DNA of 64,000 nt from Avichristensenella sp031549905 (GCA_031549905.1 JAVBPC010000085.1:1-64000); one strand, 5' to 3'; counted from the stretch's first letter, positions 42,723 to 50,917 are shown. The notes: generated by a model not told the origin, from the sequence alone. Numbers and translations: made by a program.

Positions 42723-43322
42723 GTGCTGCGCTTTTACTTCGGGGTGATGGGGTCATCGAAATCGGCGATGCTGCTGATGCAGCGGTACAACTACATGGAG
42801 CAGGGGTACAGCTGCGCGCTGGTCAAGCCATCGGTGGATACCAGGCGCACCGGCGGGGTGATACACTCCCGCGTGGGGCTGGAGGACACGGCCGATATCG
42901 TGCTGGCCCCCAGCCACAGCCCGCGCGAGCAGCTGCTGTGGCTGGAAACCCGCCGTCCCAGGCAGCTGGAGCATGTGTTTGTGGATGAGGCGCAGTTCCT
43001 GACGGAGGCGCAGGTGATCGAGCTGGCCGATATGGCGAGCGAACTGGATATCCATTGTTACGGGCTCAAAACGGACTTTTTAGGCAATTTTTTTCCCGGC
43101 TCCAGCGCGCTGCTGCGGTTTGCGGAGGCGTTCACGGAGCTGGATCAGAGCCTGTGCTGGTGCGGACAGAAAGCGATCATGAACACAAGGGTAAACAAGC
43201 GGGGCCAGGTGATCAAGACGGGCGAGCAGGTGCTGATTGACACCGGCGGCGAAGAAGAGATACGGTATGTGGGGCTGTGCTACCGCCATTGGCGGGAAGG
43301 CGTGGCCAAGCAGAGAGGATGA
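42723..43322 (+). CDS. tdk: thymidine kinase
   Basis: 199 residues, type II thymidine kinase, salvage of thymidine to dTMP. Walker A GVMGSSKS (7-14), Walker B HVFVDEAQFL, lasso-region zinc ligands CWCGQKA and LCYRHW. GTG start with AGAAGG 8 nt upstream. Confidence 0.94.
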   Translation: MLRFYFGVMGSSKSAMLLMQRYNYMEQGYSCALVKPSVDTRRTGGVIHSRVGLEDTADIVLAPSHSPREQLLWLETRRPRQLEHVFVDEAQFLTEAQVIELADMASELDIHCYGLKTDFLGNFFPGSSALLRFAEAFTELDQSLCWCGQKAIMNTRVNKRGQVIKTGEQVLIDTGGEEEIRYVGLCYRHWREGVAKQRG

Positions 43323-43328
43323 ACGCGC

Positions 43329-44246
43329 ATGTTTGGATTCCGGCCTGACGGCAGGCGCATAGAGCAGGCAGACCCTATTTTGGCGTTTGTGCCGTACATC
43401 ATGCCCACACGGGTGGATTCGCAGGTGCACAGCGTACAGCATATTGATTTTGACGTGATGACGCGCTACATCAGGGCGCAGCGCGACCTGGGCCACAACA
43501 TCACCTACCTGGACCTGGTGATGGCCGCCTATGTGCGCACGATCTCCATGTATCCGGAGCTGAACCGCTTCGTGCTGAACAAGCAGCATTTTGCCAGGAA
43601 TGAGCTGTGCGTATCGCTTGCGATCCTTAAGAAGTTTGACAATTCCGAGAAGATTGAGGAAACGACGCTGAAGTTCAATTTCACGCCGTATGACACGGTA
43701 TACGATGTGCACGACAAGCTGGATGAGATGATATCCAAAAACCGGAAGCCGGAAGAGAAGAATAACACGGACAAGCTGGTGCGCGTGCTGCTGGCGATAC
43801 CCGGCCTGCCCACCACGATTGTGGCGATAGCGCGCCTGCTGGACCGCTACGGCATGCTGCCCAGGTGGATTGTCGATGTCAGCCCCTTCCACACCAGCCT
43901 GTTTGTAACGAACCTGCTGTCGCTGGGCATGCCGTATGTCAACCACCATATCTACAACTTCGGCACCACCAGCATATTCATTTCGATGGGGCGCGTGGAG
44001 CGCAACCCCGCCCCCGGCCCGAACGGCACCACCGTGTATAACCGCGTGATGCCGGTTGGCGTGGTATCGGATGAAAGGATCACATCCGGGGCCGTGTACG
44101 GCATGGCGTTCGGCTGCTGGCGCGACCTGCTGGCAAACCCCACGGTGCTGGAGACGCCGCCGGTGAATGTGCGGTTTGACTTCCCGCTGAAGCAGCGGGA
44201 GAGGACGGTGCGGCGCAGGGTGTGGAGAAGGAGCGCGGGGGGCTGA
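43329..44246 (+). CDS. CAT/E2-fold acyltransferase-like protein
   Basis: 305 residues resembling the catalytic domain of 2-oxo-acid dehydrogenase E2 and chloramphenicol acetyltransferase (HIDFDVMTRYIRAQRDLGHN, DLVMAAYVRTISMYPELNRF, PYVNHHIYNFGTTSIFISMG). There is no lipoyl or E1-binding domain, and where E2/CAT have H-x-x-x-D-G this protein reads SDERITSGA, so the catalytic His is missing. It may act on a different thioester or be non-catalytic. It follows tdk by 6 nt. Confidence 0.75.
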   Translation: MFGFRPDGRRIEQADPILAFVPYIMPTRVDSQVHSVQHIDFDVMTRYIRAQRDLGHNITYLDLVMAAYVRTISMYPELNRFVLNKQHFARNELCVSLAILKKFDNSEKIEETTLKFNFTPYDTVYDVHDKLDEMISKNRKPEEKNNTDKLVRVLLAIPGLPTTIVAIARLLDRYGMLPRWIVDVSPFHTSLFVTNLLSLGMPYVNHHIYNFGTTSIFISMGRVERNPAPGPNGTTVYNRVMPVGVVSDERITSGAVYGMAFGCWRDLLANPTVLETPPVNVRFDFPLKQRERTVRRRVWRRSAGG

Positions 44247-44275
44247 CGGGCGGCGCGTGAGCTAAGGTTCATACC

Positions 44276-44364
44276 CAAGGGCTATTGCCGGGGCGTATCA
44301 GCGAAGCCGCCGATGCCGGATTGAAGAGCGAGGGGCCTCGGCCCCTTAATAATCCCCGAGATAG
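44276..44364 (+). repeat. degenerate copy of the multi-hairpin repeat
   Basis: The interval contains GGCGTATCAGCGAAGCCG, GGATTGAAGAGCGAGGGGC, CTCGGCCCC and ATCCCCGAGATAG, which follow in the same order the second half of the repeat at 61467-61713 (GACCGGCAAAGCCGGTC, GATTGAAGTCGAGGGG, CACCCCGGGGATAG). The AGGGGC-CUCG-GCCCCT hairpin is kept; the hairpins before it are lost. It ends just before the proS promoter. Confidence 0.6.
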
Positions 44365-44369
44365 TCCTC

Positions 44370-44398
44370 TTTACACAACCCCTTTTGTACGCTATAAT
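44370..44398 (+). promoter_or_regulatory. promoter of the T-box-proS unit, TTTACA-17-TATAAT
   Basis: TTTACA (44370-44375) and TATAAT (44393-44398), spacer 17; transcription would begin near 44405. Confidence 0.85.
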
Positions 44399-44404
44399 GA
44401 TATG

Positions 44405-44634
44405 TCCCCCAAGAAGGAAGGCAAAACACACCGCCCCCATCAGAGAGCGCGCGCCCTGGGCTGAAAGCGTGCGCGGCGTGCGGGTTTGGCCTCCGGCCTT
44501 CACCGTGCCGTTACAGGCACCGGGGGCGCTGCCCGCGTTATCGGCATAAAGAGCGGACGCGCCGTGCGCGTCAAGCCGGGTGGTACCGCGAAGCGCGCCT
44601 TCGTCCCAGCAGTGGGGCGCGGGTGTATTTTTTT
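44405..44634 (+). promoter_or_regulatory. T-box leader of proS
   Basis: The T-box core GGGTGGTACCGCG (44578-44590) is followed by an intrinsic terminator (CGCGCCUU/GGGGCGCG stem, then UUUUUUU at 44628-44634). AGAGAG and the stem-loops upstream fit Stem I. The specifier should be a CCN codon; several CC-containing triplets lie near 44500, but I cannot fix the register. Uncharged tRNA-Pro would allow read-through into proS. Confidence 0.9.
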
Positions 44635-44672
44635 GCGTGTCAAAACAGTGACAGAAAAGGAGCGGTGCCATC

Positions 44673-46115
44673 ATGTCCAAGAAAAAAGAGGCCGAGTTCG
44701 TACAGCACATCACCCCCCGCAGCGAGGATTTCTCCCAGTGGTATACCGATGTCATCCTGCAAACGGGGCTGGTGGATTACGCGCCCGTGCGCGGCTGCAT
44801 GGTCATCAAGCCGTACGGCTACGCCATTTGGGAAATGATCCAGAAGGAAATGGATCAGCGCTTCAAAGCGACCGGCCATGAAAATGTATACATGCCCATG
44901 CTGATCCCCGAAAGCCTGCTGCTGAAAGAAGCGGAGCACGTTGAAGGCTTCGCGCCTGAGGTTGCCTGGGTCACCCAGGGCGGCAACGAGCCCCTGCAGG
45001 AGCGCCTGGCCATCCGCCCCACCAGCGAAACCATGTTCTGCACGATGTACGCCAAATGGGTGCAAAGCTGGCGCGATCTGCCGATGAAGTACAACCAGTG
45101 GTGCTCCGTGATGCGCTGGGAGAAGTCCACCCGCCCGTTCCTGCGCACCAGCGAGTTCCTGTGGCAGGAGGGCCACACCATCCACGAAACAGAGGAAGAG
45201 GCCCAGGAAGAGACGCTGCAAATGCTGGAAGTCTACCGCGAGGTGGCCGAAAGCGTGCTGGCGCTGCCGGTATACGTAGGCCAAAAGAGCGAGAAAGAGA
45301 AGTTCGCCGGTGCGCGCGCAACCTACAGCATGGAGGCCATGATGCAAGACGGCAAAGCGCTGCAGGCGGGCACATCGCATAACTTCGGCACCAACTTCTC
45401 AGAGCCGTTCGGCATCCAGTTCCTCAGCCGCGAGGGCAAGCTTGAATACGCGAAGGAGACCAGCTGGGGCACATCCACCCGCCTGATCGGCGCGATCATC
45501 ATGACCCACGGCGATGAGCGCGGCCTGCGCCTGCCGCCGAACGTAGCGCCCATTCAGGTGGTGGTGCTGCCCATCGCGCAGCATAAAGAGGGCGTGCTGG
45601 AAGGCGCGAAGGCCGTTGCGGATCAGCTGGCGGCGAAGGACATCCGCGTCAAGTTTGACGACAGGGATACGGTATCCGCGGGCTTCAAGTTTAACGACTG
45701 GGAGCTGAAGGGCGTGCCGCTGCGCGTAGAGGTAGGCCCGCGCGACCTGGAAAACGGCCAGGCCGTGGTCGCCAGGCGCGATACCTTTGAGAAGATCACC
45801 CTGCCCATCGACGGCCTGGCGAACGCCCTGGCCGCGCTGCTTGCCGAAATTCAGCAGACGATGTTCCTGCAGGCGCAGGCCTTCCGCGACGCGCACACCG
45901 CCGTGGTATCGGGTTACGATGAGCTGAAAGCGGCCGTGAACGGCGGCTTTGCCAAGGGCATGTGGTGCGGAGACACCGCCTGCGAAGAGAAGCTGAAGGC
46001 TGACCTCAACGCCACCACCCGCAACATGCCCTTCGACCAGACGCCCACCGGCGACACCTGCGTCATCTGCGGCAAGAAGGCCGATAAGGTGATGTACTTC
46101 GCCAAGGCGTACTGA
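44673..46115 (+). CDS. proS: proline--tRNA ligase (type 3, archaeal/eukaryotic-like)
   Basis: 480 residues, class II synthetase. RPTSETMFCTMYAKW and RWEKSTRPFLRTSEFLWQEGHT are the motif-2 region; the anticodon domain (VVVLPIAQHKEGVLE) and a C-terminal zinc-binding part (MWCGDTACEEK ... TCVICGKKADKVMYFAKAY) follow. The YbaK-like editing insertion of the long bacterial form is absent, as in the short Firmicutes/archaeal type. SD AAAAGGAG precedes the ATG. Regulated by the T-box in front. Confidence 0.96.
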   Translation: MSKKKEAEFVQHITPRSEDFSQWYTDVILQTGLVDYAPVRGCMVIKPYGYAIWEMIQKEMDQRFKATGHENVYMPMLIPESLLLKEAEHVEGFAPEVAWVTQGGNEPLQERLAIRPTSETMFCTMYAKWVQSWRDLPMKYNQWCSVMRWEKSTRPFLRTSEFLWQEGHTIHETEEEAQEETLQMLEVYREVAESVLALPVYVGQKSEKEKFAGARATYSMEAMMQDGKALQAGTSHNFGTNFSEPFGIQFLSREGKLEYAKETSWGTSTRLIGAIIMTHGDERGLRLPPNVAPIQVVVLPIAQHKEGVLEGAKAVADQLAAKDIRVKFDDRDTVSAGFKFNDWELKGVPLRVEVGPRDLENGQAVVARRDTFEKITLPIDGLANALAALLAEIQQTMFLQAQAFRDAHTAVVSGYDELKAAVNGGFAKGMWCGDTACEEKLKADLNATTRNMPFDQTPTGDTCVICGKKADKVMYFAKAY

Positions 46116-46384
46116 TGCCGCAGGGCGATACGGGCCACGCGCTGCTTGCGGGCCTCAATAGGGTGCACACCACGCAGATGGGCGCGGAGCGCATCCGCAG
46201 AAACCTGGGGCTTCATGCGGATGATCCCGCGGCGTGGTGCAGGCGGCAGATAGAGAACGCGCGGGCGATTACCCGAAGGGGCAAGAACTGGTATGTGCGC
46301 GGGGATGGGTGCGTCATCACGGTCAACGCGACGAGCTTTACCATCATTACCGCACATCGGGATAAAGAACATGGGGTGATATGA
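46115..46384 (+). CDS. DUF3781-family protein
   Basis: 89 residues: LLAGLNRVHTTQMGAERIRRN, DPAAWCRRQIENARAITRRG, NWYVRGDGCVITVNATSFT and IITAHRD, a full-length match to DUF3781. Small, cytoplasmic, function unknown. Its ATG overlaps the proS stop (TGATG). Confidence 0.9.
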   Translation: MPQGDTGHALLAGLNRVHTTQMGAERIRRNLGLHADDPAAWCRRQIENARAITRRGKNWYVRGDGCVITVNATSFTIITAHRDKEHGVI

Positions 46385-47337
46385 TGAAAACCATCCGCGT
46401 CAAAGAGGGCGTGACCCTCTCCTCAATCGCGCTGGGCGAAAGCCGCCGGGGCAATCCCGACCGGGAGGCCACGGCCTTCCAGGTGATGGACCGCTATATC
46501 GAGCTGGGCGGCACCACCTTTGATTCCGCCCGCGCATACGACGACGGCGGGGCGGACCGCGCGCTGGGCAAGTGGCTGAAAAGCCGCGGCCTGCGGGATC
46601 AGGTGACCGTCGTTACAAAGGGCAGCCTGTGCCACCGCGAAAACCGCTTTCTCTCCCGCCTGTCGCCGGAAGAGATCGAGTGCGACCTGAACGAATCGCT
46701 TGCCTTCATGGGGATAGACTGCGCCGACCTGCACCTGCTGCACCGCGATGATGTTGATATCCCGGTGGAAAAGATCGTGCCGGTGCTCAGCGGCCTTGTG
46801 AAGGCCGGCAAGGCGCGCGCGGTCGGCGTATCCAACTGGACGGTGGGGCGCATCATTCAGGCGAATGAGTTTGCCCTTGCAAACGGATACGAACCGCTGC
46901 GCTGCTGCCAGCTGCTGTTCACGCTGGCGCAGACCACCGCCGCGATGACCGGCGACATCACCCATGTGCCGATGAACGAGATCGAGCTTGGCTGGTATAA
47001 AGAAACCCAGTTCCCGGTGATGGGCTTCGGCGCGCAGGCGCGCGGCTGGTTCGCCGCCCGGGCAGCCGGGCAGGAGCCGCGCGAAAGCCCCCGTAAATAC
47101 TACGACGCGCTGCCGGAGAACCACCGCCGCCTGATCCGCGTCAAAAAGCTATCTGAAAAGCTTGGCGTGCCCCTTTCCGCCGTTACCTGCGCCTATGTGC
47201 GCGACAGGGGCGCAAACGCGTCGGTGCTGTGCTCATTCAGCAGCATAGCGCAGCTGGAAGAGGTGTTTCAGGCCGAAACCATCCGCCTTTCGGTGGATCA
47301 GATCAAATACTTAGAAACGGGAGTAGGAACGTGCTAA
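46381..47337 (+). CDS. aldo/keto reductase
   Basis: 318 residues with a TIM-barrel AKR pattern: GGTTFDSARAYDDGGADRALG, LSPEEIECDLNESLAFMGID, DLHLLHRDDVDIPVE, KARAVGVSNWTVGRIIQ. The catalytic Tyr of typical AKRs lies in D-S-A-R-A-Y, in keeping with the AKR fold. Reduces aldehydes or ketones with NAD(P)H; substrate unknown. ATGATG gives two possible starts (46381 and 46384); both are served by GGGGTGAT. It overlaps DUF3781. Confidence 0.88.
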   Translation: MMKTIRVKEGVTLSSIALGESRRGNPDREATAFQVMDRYIELGGTTFDSARAYDDGGADRALGKWLKSRGLRDQVTVVTKGSLCHRENRFLSRLSPEEIECDLNESLAFMGIDCADLHLLHRDDVDIPVEKIVPVLSGLVKAGKARAVGVSNWTVGRIIQANEFALANGYEPLRCCQLLFTLAQTTAAMTGDITHVPMNEIELGWYKETQFPVMGFGAQARGWFAARAAGQEPRESPRKYYDALPENHRRLIRVKKLSEKLGVPLSAVTCAYVRDRGANASVLCSFSSIAQLEEVFQAETIRLSVDQIKYLETGVGTC

Positions 47338-48743
47338 CGAAAAAGTATGATGTTGTCGTCGTGGGGGCCGGTCCCGCCGGCATCTTCACCGCGCTGGAGC
47401 TGTCTGAAAAGAACCCGAACGCGCACATCCTGATTGTGGATATCGGCCGCGCCATCAAGCAGCGCGCGTGCCCCATGCGCACCGTGGGCAAGTGCGTAGG
47501 TTGCAACCCGTGCGCCATCGTGCACGGCTGGGCGGGCGCGGGCGCGTTTTCAGACGGCAAGCTGTCGCTGTCCAGCGAAGTGGGCGGCCACATCGCCGAC
47601 TACATCGGCACCGATGGGGCGGAGAAGCTGATCAAACAGGCGGACGCGATGTACATGCGCTTTGGCGCGCCGGATATCGTGCACGGCCTGAACGACCCCA
47701 AGGTGGATGAGCTGCGCTACGAAGCCAGCCGCCACGATATCCGCCTGGTGCCCTGCCCGGTGCGCCACTTGGGCACCGACCACGCGGGCCTTGTGCTGGG
47801 CGCGATGTACGACCACCTGATGGAAAACACAAACACCGAGTTTATGGAGCGCTGCGCCGCGCAGGACCTCTTGGTGGAGGATGGACGCATCACGGGCATC
47901 ACGCTGAAGGACGCGCACGGCGAGGTCATCAAGTGCGAGGCCCCGTACGTTGTGGCGGCCCCCGGGCGCGGCGGCGCGGCCTGGCTTGCCGGGCAGATTC
48001 GGGCGCTGGGCCTGCCCACCAGAAATAACGAGGTGGATATCGGCGTGCGCGTCGAGGTGCCCAACTCCGTGATGGATCACCTCACCAAGCACCTGTACGA
48101 GGCCAAGCTGATCTATTACTCGGATACCTATGAAAACAAGGTGCGCACATTCTGCATGAACCCCGGCGGCGTCGTCAGCGAGGAGCACTATGAGGGTGGC
48201 ATCGCAGTCGTCAACGGCCACAGCTACGCCGACCCGGAAAAGCGCACCGGCAACACCAACTTTGCCGTGCTGGTCTCCACCAGGTTTACAGAACCGTTCA
48301 ACCAGCCCATCGAGTATGGCCGCTATGTGGCGCAGCTTGGCAACATGCTGACCGGCGGGCCCATCATGGTGCAGCGCCTGGGCGACCTGCTCAAGGGCCG
48401 CCGCACCGACATGAGCCGCCTGCGCAAATCCACCACCGTGCCCACGCTGCAAACCGCCGTGCCGGGCGATCTGTCCTTCGTGCTGCCCAGCCGCCACCTG
48501 ACCAGCATCATCGAGGCGCTGCGCGCGTTTGACAAGCTGGCCCCGGGCCTGTACAGCAGAAATACGCTGCTCTACGGCGTGGAGGTCAAGTTCTATTCAT
48601 CGAAGGTGCCGGTGAAGAGCAATTTTGAAACGGATATCGAGGGCCTGTACGCCATCGGCGACGGCGCGGGCATCACGCGCGGGCTGATGCAGGCAAGCTG
48701 CACGGGGATTGCCGTGGCGGGGGATATTGCGGGGAGGATGTAG
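47331..48743 (+). CDS. COG2509-type FAD-dependent dehydrogenase
   Basis: 470 residues. N-terminal FAD-binding VVVVGAGPAGIFTALELSE; a cysteine cluster RACPMRTVGKCVGCNPCAIV follows, then GWAGAGAFSDGKLSLS. The C-terminal YAIGDGAGITRGLMQASCTG closes the FAD site. This set marks the COG2509 family of uncharacterised NAD(P)/FAD oxidoreductases, common in anaerobes. GTG start with GGGAGTAGGAAC upstream; it overlaps the aldo/keto reductase by 7 bases, so they form one operon. Confidence 0.9.
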   Translation: MLTKKYDVVVVGAGPAGIFTALELSEKNPNAHILIVDIGRAIKQRACPMRTVGKCVGCNPCAIVHGWAGAGAFSDGKLSLSSEVGGHIADYIGTDGAEKLIKQADAMYMRFGAPDIVHGLNDPKVDELRYEASRHDIRLVPCPVRHLGTDHAGLVLGAMYDHLMENTNTEFMERCAAQDLLVEDGRITGITLKDAHGEVIKCEAPYVVAAPGRGGAAWLAGQIRALGLPTRNNEVDIGVRVEVPNSVMDHLTKHLYEAKLIYYSDTYENKVRTFCMNPGGVVSEEHYEGGIAVVNGHSYADPEKRTGNTNFAVLVSTRFTEPFNQPIEYGRYVAQLGNMLTGGPIMVQRLGDLLKGRRTDMSRLRKSTTVPTLQTAVPGDLSFVLPSRHLTSIIEALRAFDKLAPGLYSRNTLLYGVEVKFYSSKVPVKSNFETDIEGLYAIGDGAGITRGLMQASCTGIAVAGDIAGRM

Positions 48744-49009
48744 GGGATACAAGCTCGCCCATCGGCATTACGCGCCGGTGGGCGGTATTTTGTGTCACTT
48801 TCCCGCAATTGCTGAAAAGCAAAGGCAACCACTTCTTCCGGTGTCGGCGCTCTTTCATCTTTCAAAATCCTTTTCCATTGCGCCCGTATCACGGGATCTT
48901 CTAAGCCCATATGAATGGCTATTTCTATCTCATCGCGCACACTTTGGGCGGTAATGCGCCGCTCTGCTGAGATAGGGGAAAGGATATCCCCAGCGTCGTT
49001 GCTTCTCAT
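48593..49009 (-). CDS. hypothetical protein overlapping the FAD gene's 3' end
   Basis: The open frame encodes 138 residues. The first 70 look protein-like: RITAQSVRDEIEIAIHMGLE, WKRILKDERAPTPEEVVAFA. The last 50 run antisense through the FAD gene's terminator and coding end and look like a shadow, so the gene may have been truncated or its natural end lost. A good divergent promoter (49042-49070) and AAAAGGAG 11 nt before the ATG support expression. The T-P-E-E-V/F stretch is reminiscent of Spo0A C-terminal-like phage proteins; that is weak. Probably controlled by the XRE repressor at 49117. Confidence 0.5.
   Translation of the reverse strand: MRSNDAGDILSPISAERRITAQSVRDEIEIAIHMGLEDPVIRAQWKRILKDERAPTPEEVVAFAFQQLRESDTKYRPPARNADGRACIPYILPAISPATAIPVQLACISPRVMPAPSPMAYRPSISVSKLLFTGTFDE
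48757..48793 (+). terminator. terminator of the FAD dehydrogenase gene
   Basis: CGCCCATCGGC (48757-48767) pairs with GCCGGTGGGCG (48775-48785) with one G-U, followed by GTATTTTG. Confidence 0.75.
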
Positions 49010-49041
49010 TTTTCGGGTCGCTCCTTTTCATGGCTGATCCC

Positions 49042-49087
49042 ATTATAGCGAATTTATCGCTAAAACTCAATAGCGAATATCTCGCTG
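49042..49087. promoter_or_regulatory. divergent promoter with two palindromic operators (AGCGA type)
   Basis: Operator 1 is TAGCGAATTTATCGCTA (49046-49062); operator 2 is TAGCGAATATCTCGCTG (49071-49087). Their starts are 25 bp apart with AAACTCAA between them. On the minus strand TTGAGT (49065-49070) and TATAAT (49042-49047) are 17 apart, so operator 1 fills that promoter's spacer. On the plus strand TATACT lies at 49091-49096. The layout is that of a repressor binding two sites and shutting both directions. Confidence 0.75.
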
Positions 49088-49116
49088 CGCTATACTCCAT
49101 ATAGGGGTGATAGCGC

Positions 49117-49350
49117 ATGTATGAACGCATAAGAAATCTAAGAGAAGACAAGGACATGACGCAAACCGAAATGGCCGATATTTTGCAATGCAGCCAGCGC
49201 ATTTACAGCAACTATGAGCGCGGGGATGTCGATATCCCCACGCGTATACTGATCAAGCTTTCCGCCTATCACGGTGTAAGCGTAGATTATCTGCTGGGGT
49301 TGACCGATGTGAAAAAGGCGTATCCGAAAAAGCCCAACGCCTGTTTTTAA
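49117..49350 (+). CDS. mini XRE-family repressor (AGCGA-type operators)
   Basis: 77 residues, almost only a Cro/C1 HTH: MYERIRNLREDKDMTQTEMA, DILQCSQRIYSNYERGDVDI, IKLSAYHGVSVDYLLGLTDV. GGGGTGAT lies 5 nt before the ATG. It is paralogous to the regulator at 51029; the recognition-helix residues differ (CSQRIY against IHQTTY), in step with the change of operator half-site. It probably represses itself and the divergent gene. Confidence 0.88.
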   Translation: MYERIRNLREDKDMTQTEMADILQCSQRIYSNYERGDVDIPTRILIKLSAYHGVSVDYLLGLTDVKKAYPKKPNACF

Positions 49351-49357
49351 CGCGTGG

Positions 49358-49389
49358 GGGATAGCGTGCGCTGCATGCTATCCCTTTTT
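49358..49389 (+). terminator. terminator of the mini XRE gene
   Basis: GGGATAGC (49358-49365) / GCTATCCC (49377-49384) stem followed by TTTTTG. It overlaps the end of the convergent pyrophosphatase gene. Confidence 0.8.
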
Positions 49390-49827
49390 GCCGTCACGCC
49401 CGTGCCGCATAAAATGCGCAATCACGCCCCCCGCCGCCTCCCGCCCAAACCAACCCTCCCCTTCGCTGGCGCGGGGGTACAGCCTGGCAAGGTCATCCTT
49501 TTCATGCTGCGGCAGCTGGGCGAAGTCCGTCTCGGGTCGGTCAGGGTCAATGCCGATCAGCTTGTGATCGCCGTCATTGCGCTTGAACACGCCCACCACC
49601 TTTACGGGCAGTTCATCGCCCAAAGCACAGTCAAAGTAGGATAGCAAATAGATATCCAGATGTTCCCCCGGCGGGGTGCCGGTGCCTTTCAGCCACCCGT
49701 ACGGGTGCGGGAACCCGCGCTCCCAGGCCAGGGAGCCGTACTTGCTTTCCGTGAATGTACGGGCGTGCGGGTCATATACCATGCGCATCTTGTATTCCTT
49801 CGTCTGCTCAATGATGATGGTGTGCAT
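49378..49827 (-). CDS. inorganic pyrophosphatase family protein
   Basis: 149 residues. YGSLAWERGFPHPYGWLKGT and PPGEHLDIYLLSYFDCALGD, VKVVGVFKRNDGDHKLIGID are recognisable pieces of the family I inorganic diphosphatase fold, with the D-x-D / D-G-D-H acidic residues; it is shorter and more divergent than housekeeping PPases. Hydrolysis of pyrophosphate or a related diphosphate is likely. Start at 49827 with GGAGGG 5 nt upstream. TATACT at 49852-49857 (minus strand) is a possible -10. Confidence 0.75.
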   Translation of the reverse strand: MHTIIIEQTKEYKMRMVYDPHARTFTESKYGSLAWERGFPHPYGWLKGTGTPPGEHLDIYLLSYFDCALGDELPVKVVGVFKRNDGDHKLIGIDPDRPETDFAQLPQHEKDDLARLYPRASEGEGWFGREAAGGVIAHFMRHGRDGKKG

Positions 49828-49915
49828 ACAAGCCCTCCAACCTATCTCTTTTACCACCAGTATAGCACAGGCGGCGCAGGCTTTGGGCCGCGCCGCCTTT
49901 ACAATGTGGTTTATC

Positions 49916-50644
49916 TTATACTTTTGTCAAATATTGTCCATCCGCAACCCCCGTGACCCCGTCCTTCGTTACCTGATACCACCCGATGAGGCTGGCGTTC
50001 CCAACCACCGTCAGCGTATCGCCCTTTTTCACTTGGGCAAGCGTCTTCTGCTTGTTGGTATCCTGCCAGATGTTCAGCGGGGATGCGCTTGTCGTCACCG
50101 TCGCGGTGTACGGGAAATCCTGCTTGGGCACCAGCTTATCCTCATAGCCCGCGTACGAGATCACGGGGCTGACCAGCCAGTGCGTCCACGCGGTTTGCGC
50201 AAGCTTGCTCTGAATTATGCCAAAATTGAAGCCCTTCGCCTCGATCACCTGGCCGTCCAGCGCGTACACGCCCATGTGGCCGGTCTTGTATACCAGCAGG
50301 CCCGGCACCTCCGGCAGGGTGGAGATAACGCCCTTCATCGGGGCGGCATTGTACATGCTGGTGGTGTTCATGTCGGTGCTTGCGTTATATACGACGTTCC
50401 CGTCCTGTTCCCACCAATACCCCTTGATCAGGCCCACGCAGTCCGCGCAGCTGCGGCCCTGCGCGATATCCCGCTGGTATTCCGCCATGCGGCTTTGCAG
50501 GTAGTAGCTGGGGTACTGCTGCGCCTTTCTTGTCAAAAGAGACTGCGTGCACGGGTAGCAGCAGGTGCCGTACCAGTACGCCTGCCCCACCCATTTTTGC
50601 GCGTGGGCCAGCAGGCCGGTGTTTGTCTTTTCGGTGTTCGCCAT
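49916..50644 (-). CDS. NlpC/P60-SH3b endolysin-like peptidase without signal peptide
   Basis: 242 residues. AHAQKWVGQAYWYGTCCYPC opens an NlpC/P60-type domain; GRSCADCVGLIKGYWW holds the likely catalytic Cys, and KTGHMGVYALDGQVIEAKGF the His. The last 70 residues form an SH3b domain (LNIWQDTNKQKTLAQVKKGD ... IGWYQVTKDGVTGVADGQYL) that binds cell wall. No signal peptide is present, so release needs a holin, lysis or another route, as for phage endolysins. Such enzymes are frequent in gut Clostridia. Lies between the two XRE cassettes. AAAAGGT precedes the ATG. Confidence 0.85.
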   Translation of the reverse strand: MANTEKTNTGLLAHAQKWVGQAYWYGTCCYPCTQSLLTRKAQQYPSYYLQSRMAEYQRDIAQGRSCADCVGLIKGYWWEQDGNVVYNASTDMNTTSMYNAAPMKGVISTLPEVPGLLVYKTGHMGVYALDGQVIEAKGFNFGIIQSKLAQTAWTHWLVSPVISYAGYEDKLVPKQDFPYTATVTTSASPLNIWQDTNKQKTLAQVKKGDTLTVVGNASLIGWYQVTKDGVTGVADGQYLTKV

Positions 50645-50782
50645 GGTTACCTTTTCTTCCGGGCAGGCCCTCTATACAGCGTATGCGGGGGATGGAGGGT
50701 GGGGTGCGGAGCGACGGAGTCAGCAACGCGACGCATTTTCCTCATGAAGATTTGTGTACAGTTCTTCCAGATCCAACTGCGC

Positions 50783-50917
50783 TTAGATTAACATGCCTTC
50801 CGCAGCGGCAGCCGTTTTGTTTGTCTGTTGCAGCAACTCCAAAGCATCTGCAATCTTGGTACTGATGGCAATAATGCTCTGCTCCATTCGTTTCTCATGC
50901 AGATTGATGATTTCCAA
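50783..50917 (-). CDS. small coiled-coil ORF divergent from the second mini XRE gene
   Basis: From TTG at 50917 it reads LEIINLHEKRMEQSIIAIST, KIADALELLQQTNKTAAAAE, GMLI (44 residues); AGGAG lies 13 nt upstream. An in-frame ATG at 50953 is too close to the promoter's -10 to be in the mRNA. Directly after the TAA, the same frame continues coding-like (AQLDLEELYTNLHEENAS, to 50720), so an in-frame stop may have split a longer gene. Amphipathic helices dominate. The transcript is repressible by the XRE at 51029. Confidence 0.45.
   Translation of the reverse strand: MEIINLHEKRMEQSIIAISTKIADALELLQQTNKTAAAAEGMLI

Noticed and set aside
44282..44755. 157-residue minus-strand frame over the proS leader
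   Set aside because: The region is occupied by the repeat, the promoter and the T-box; the frame lacks a ribosome site.
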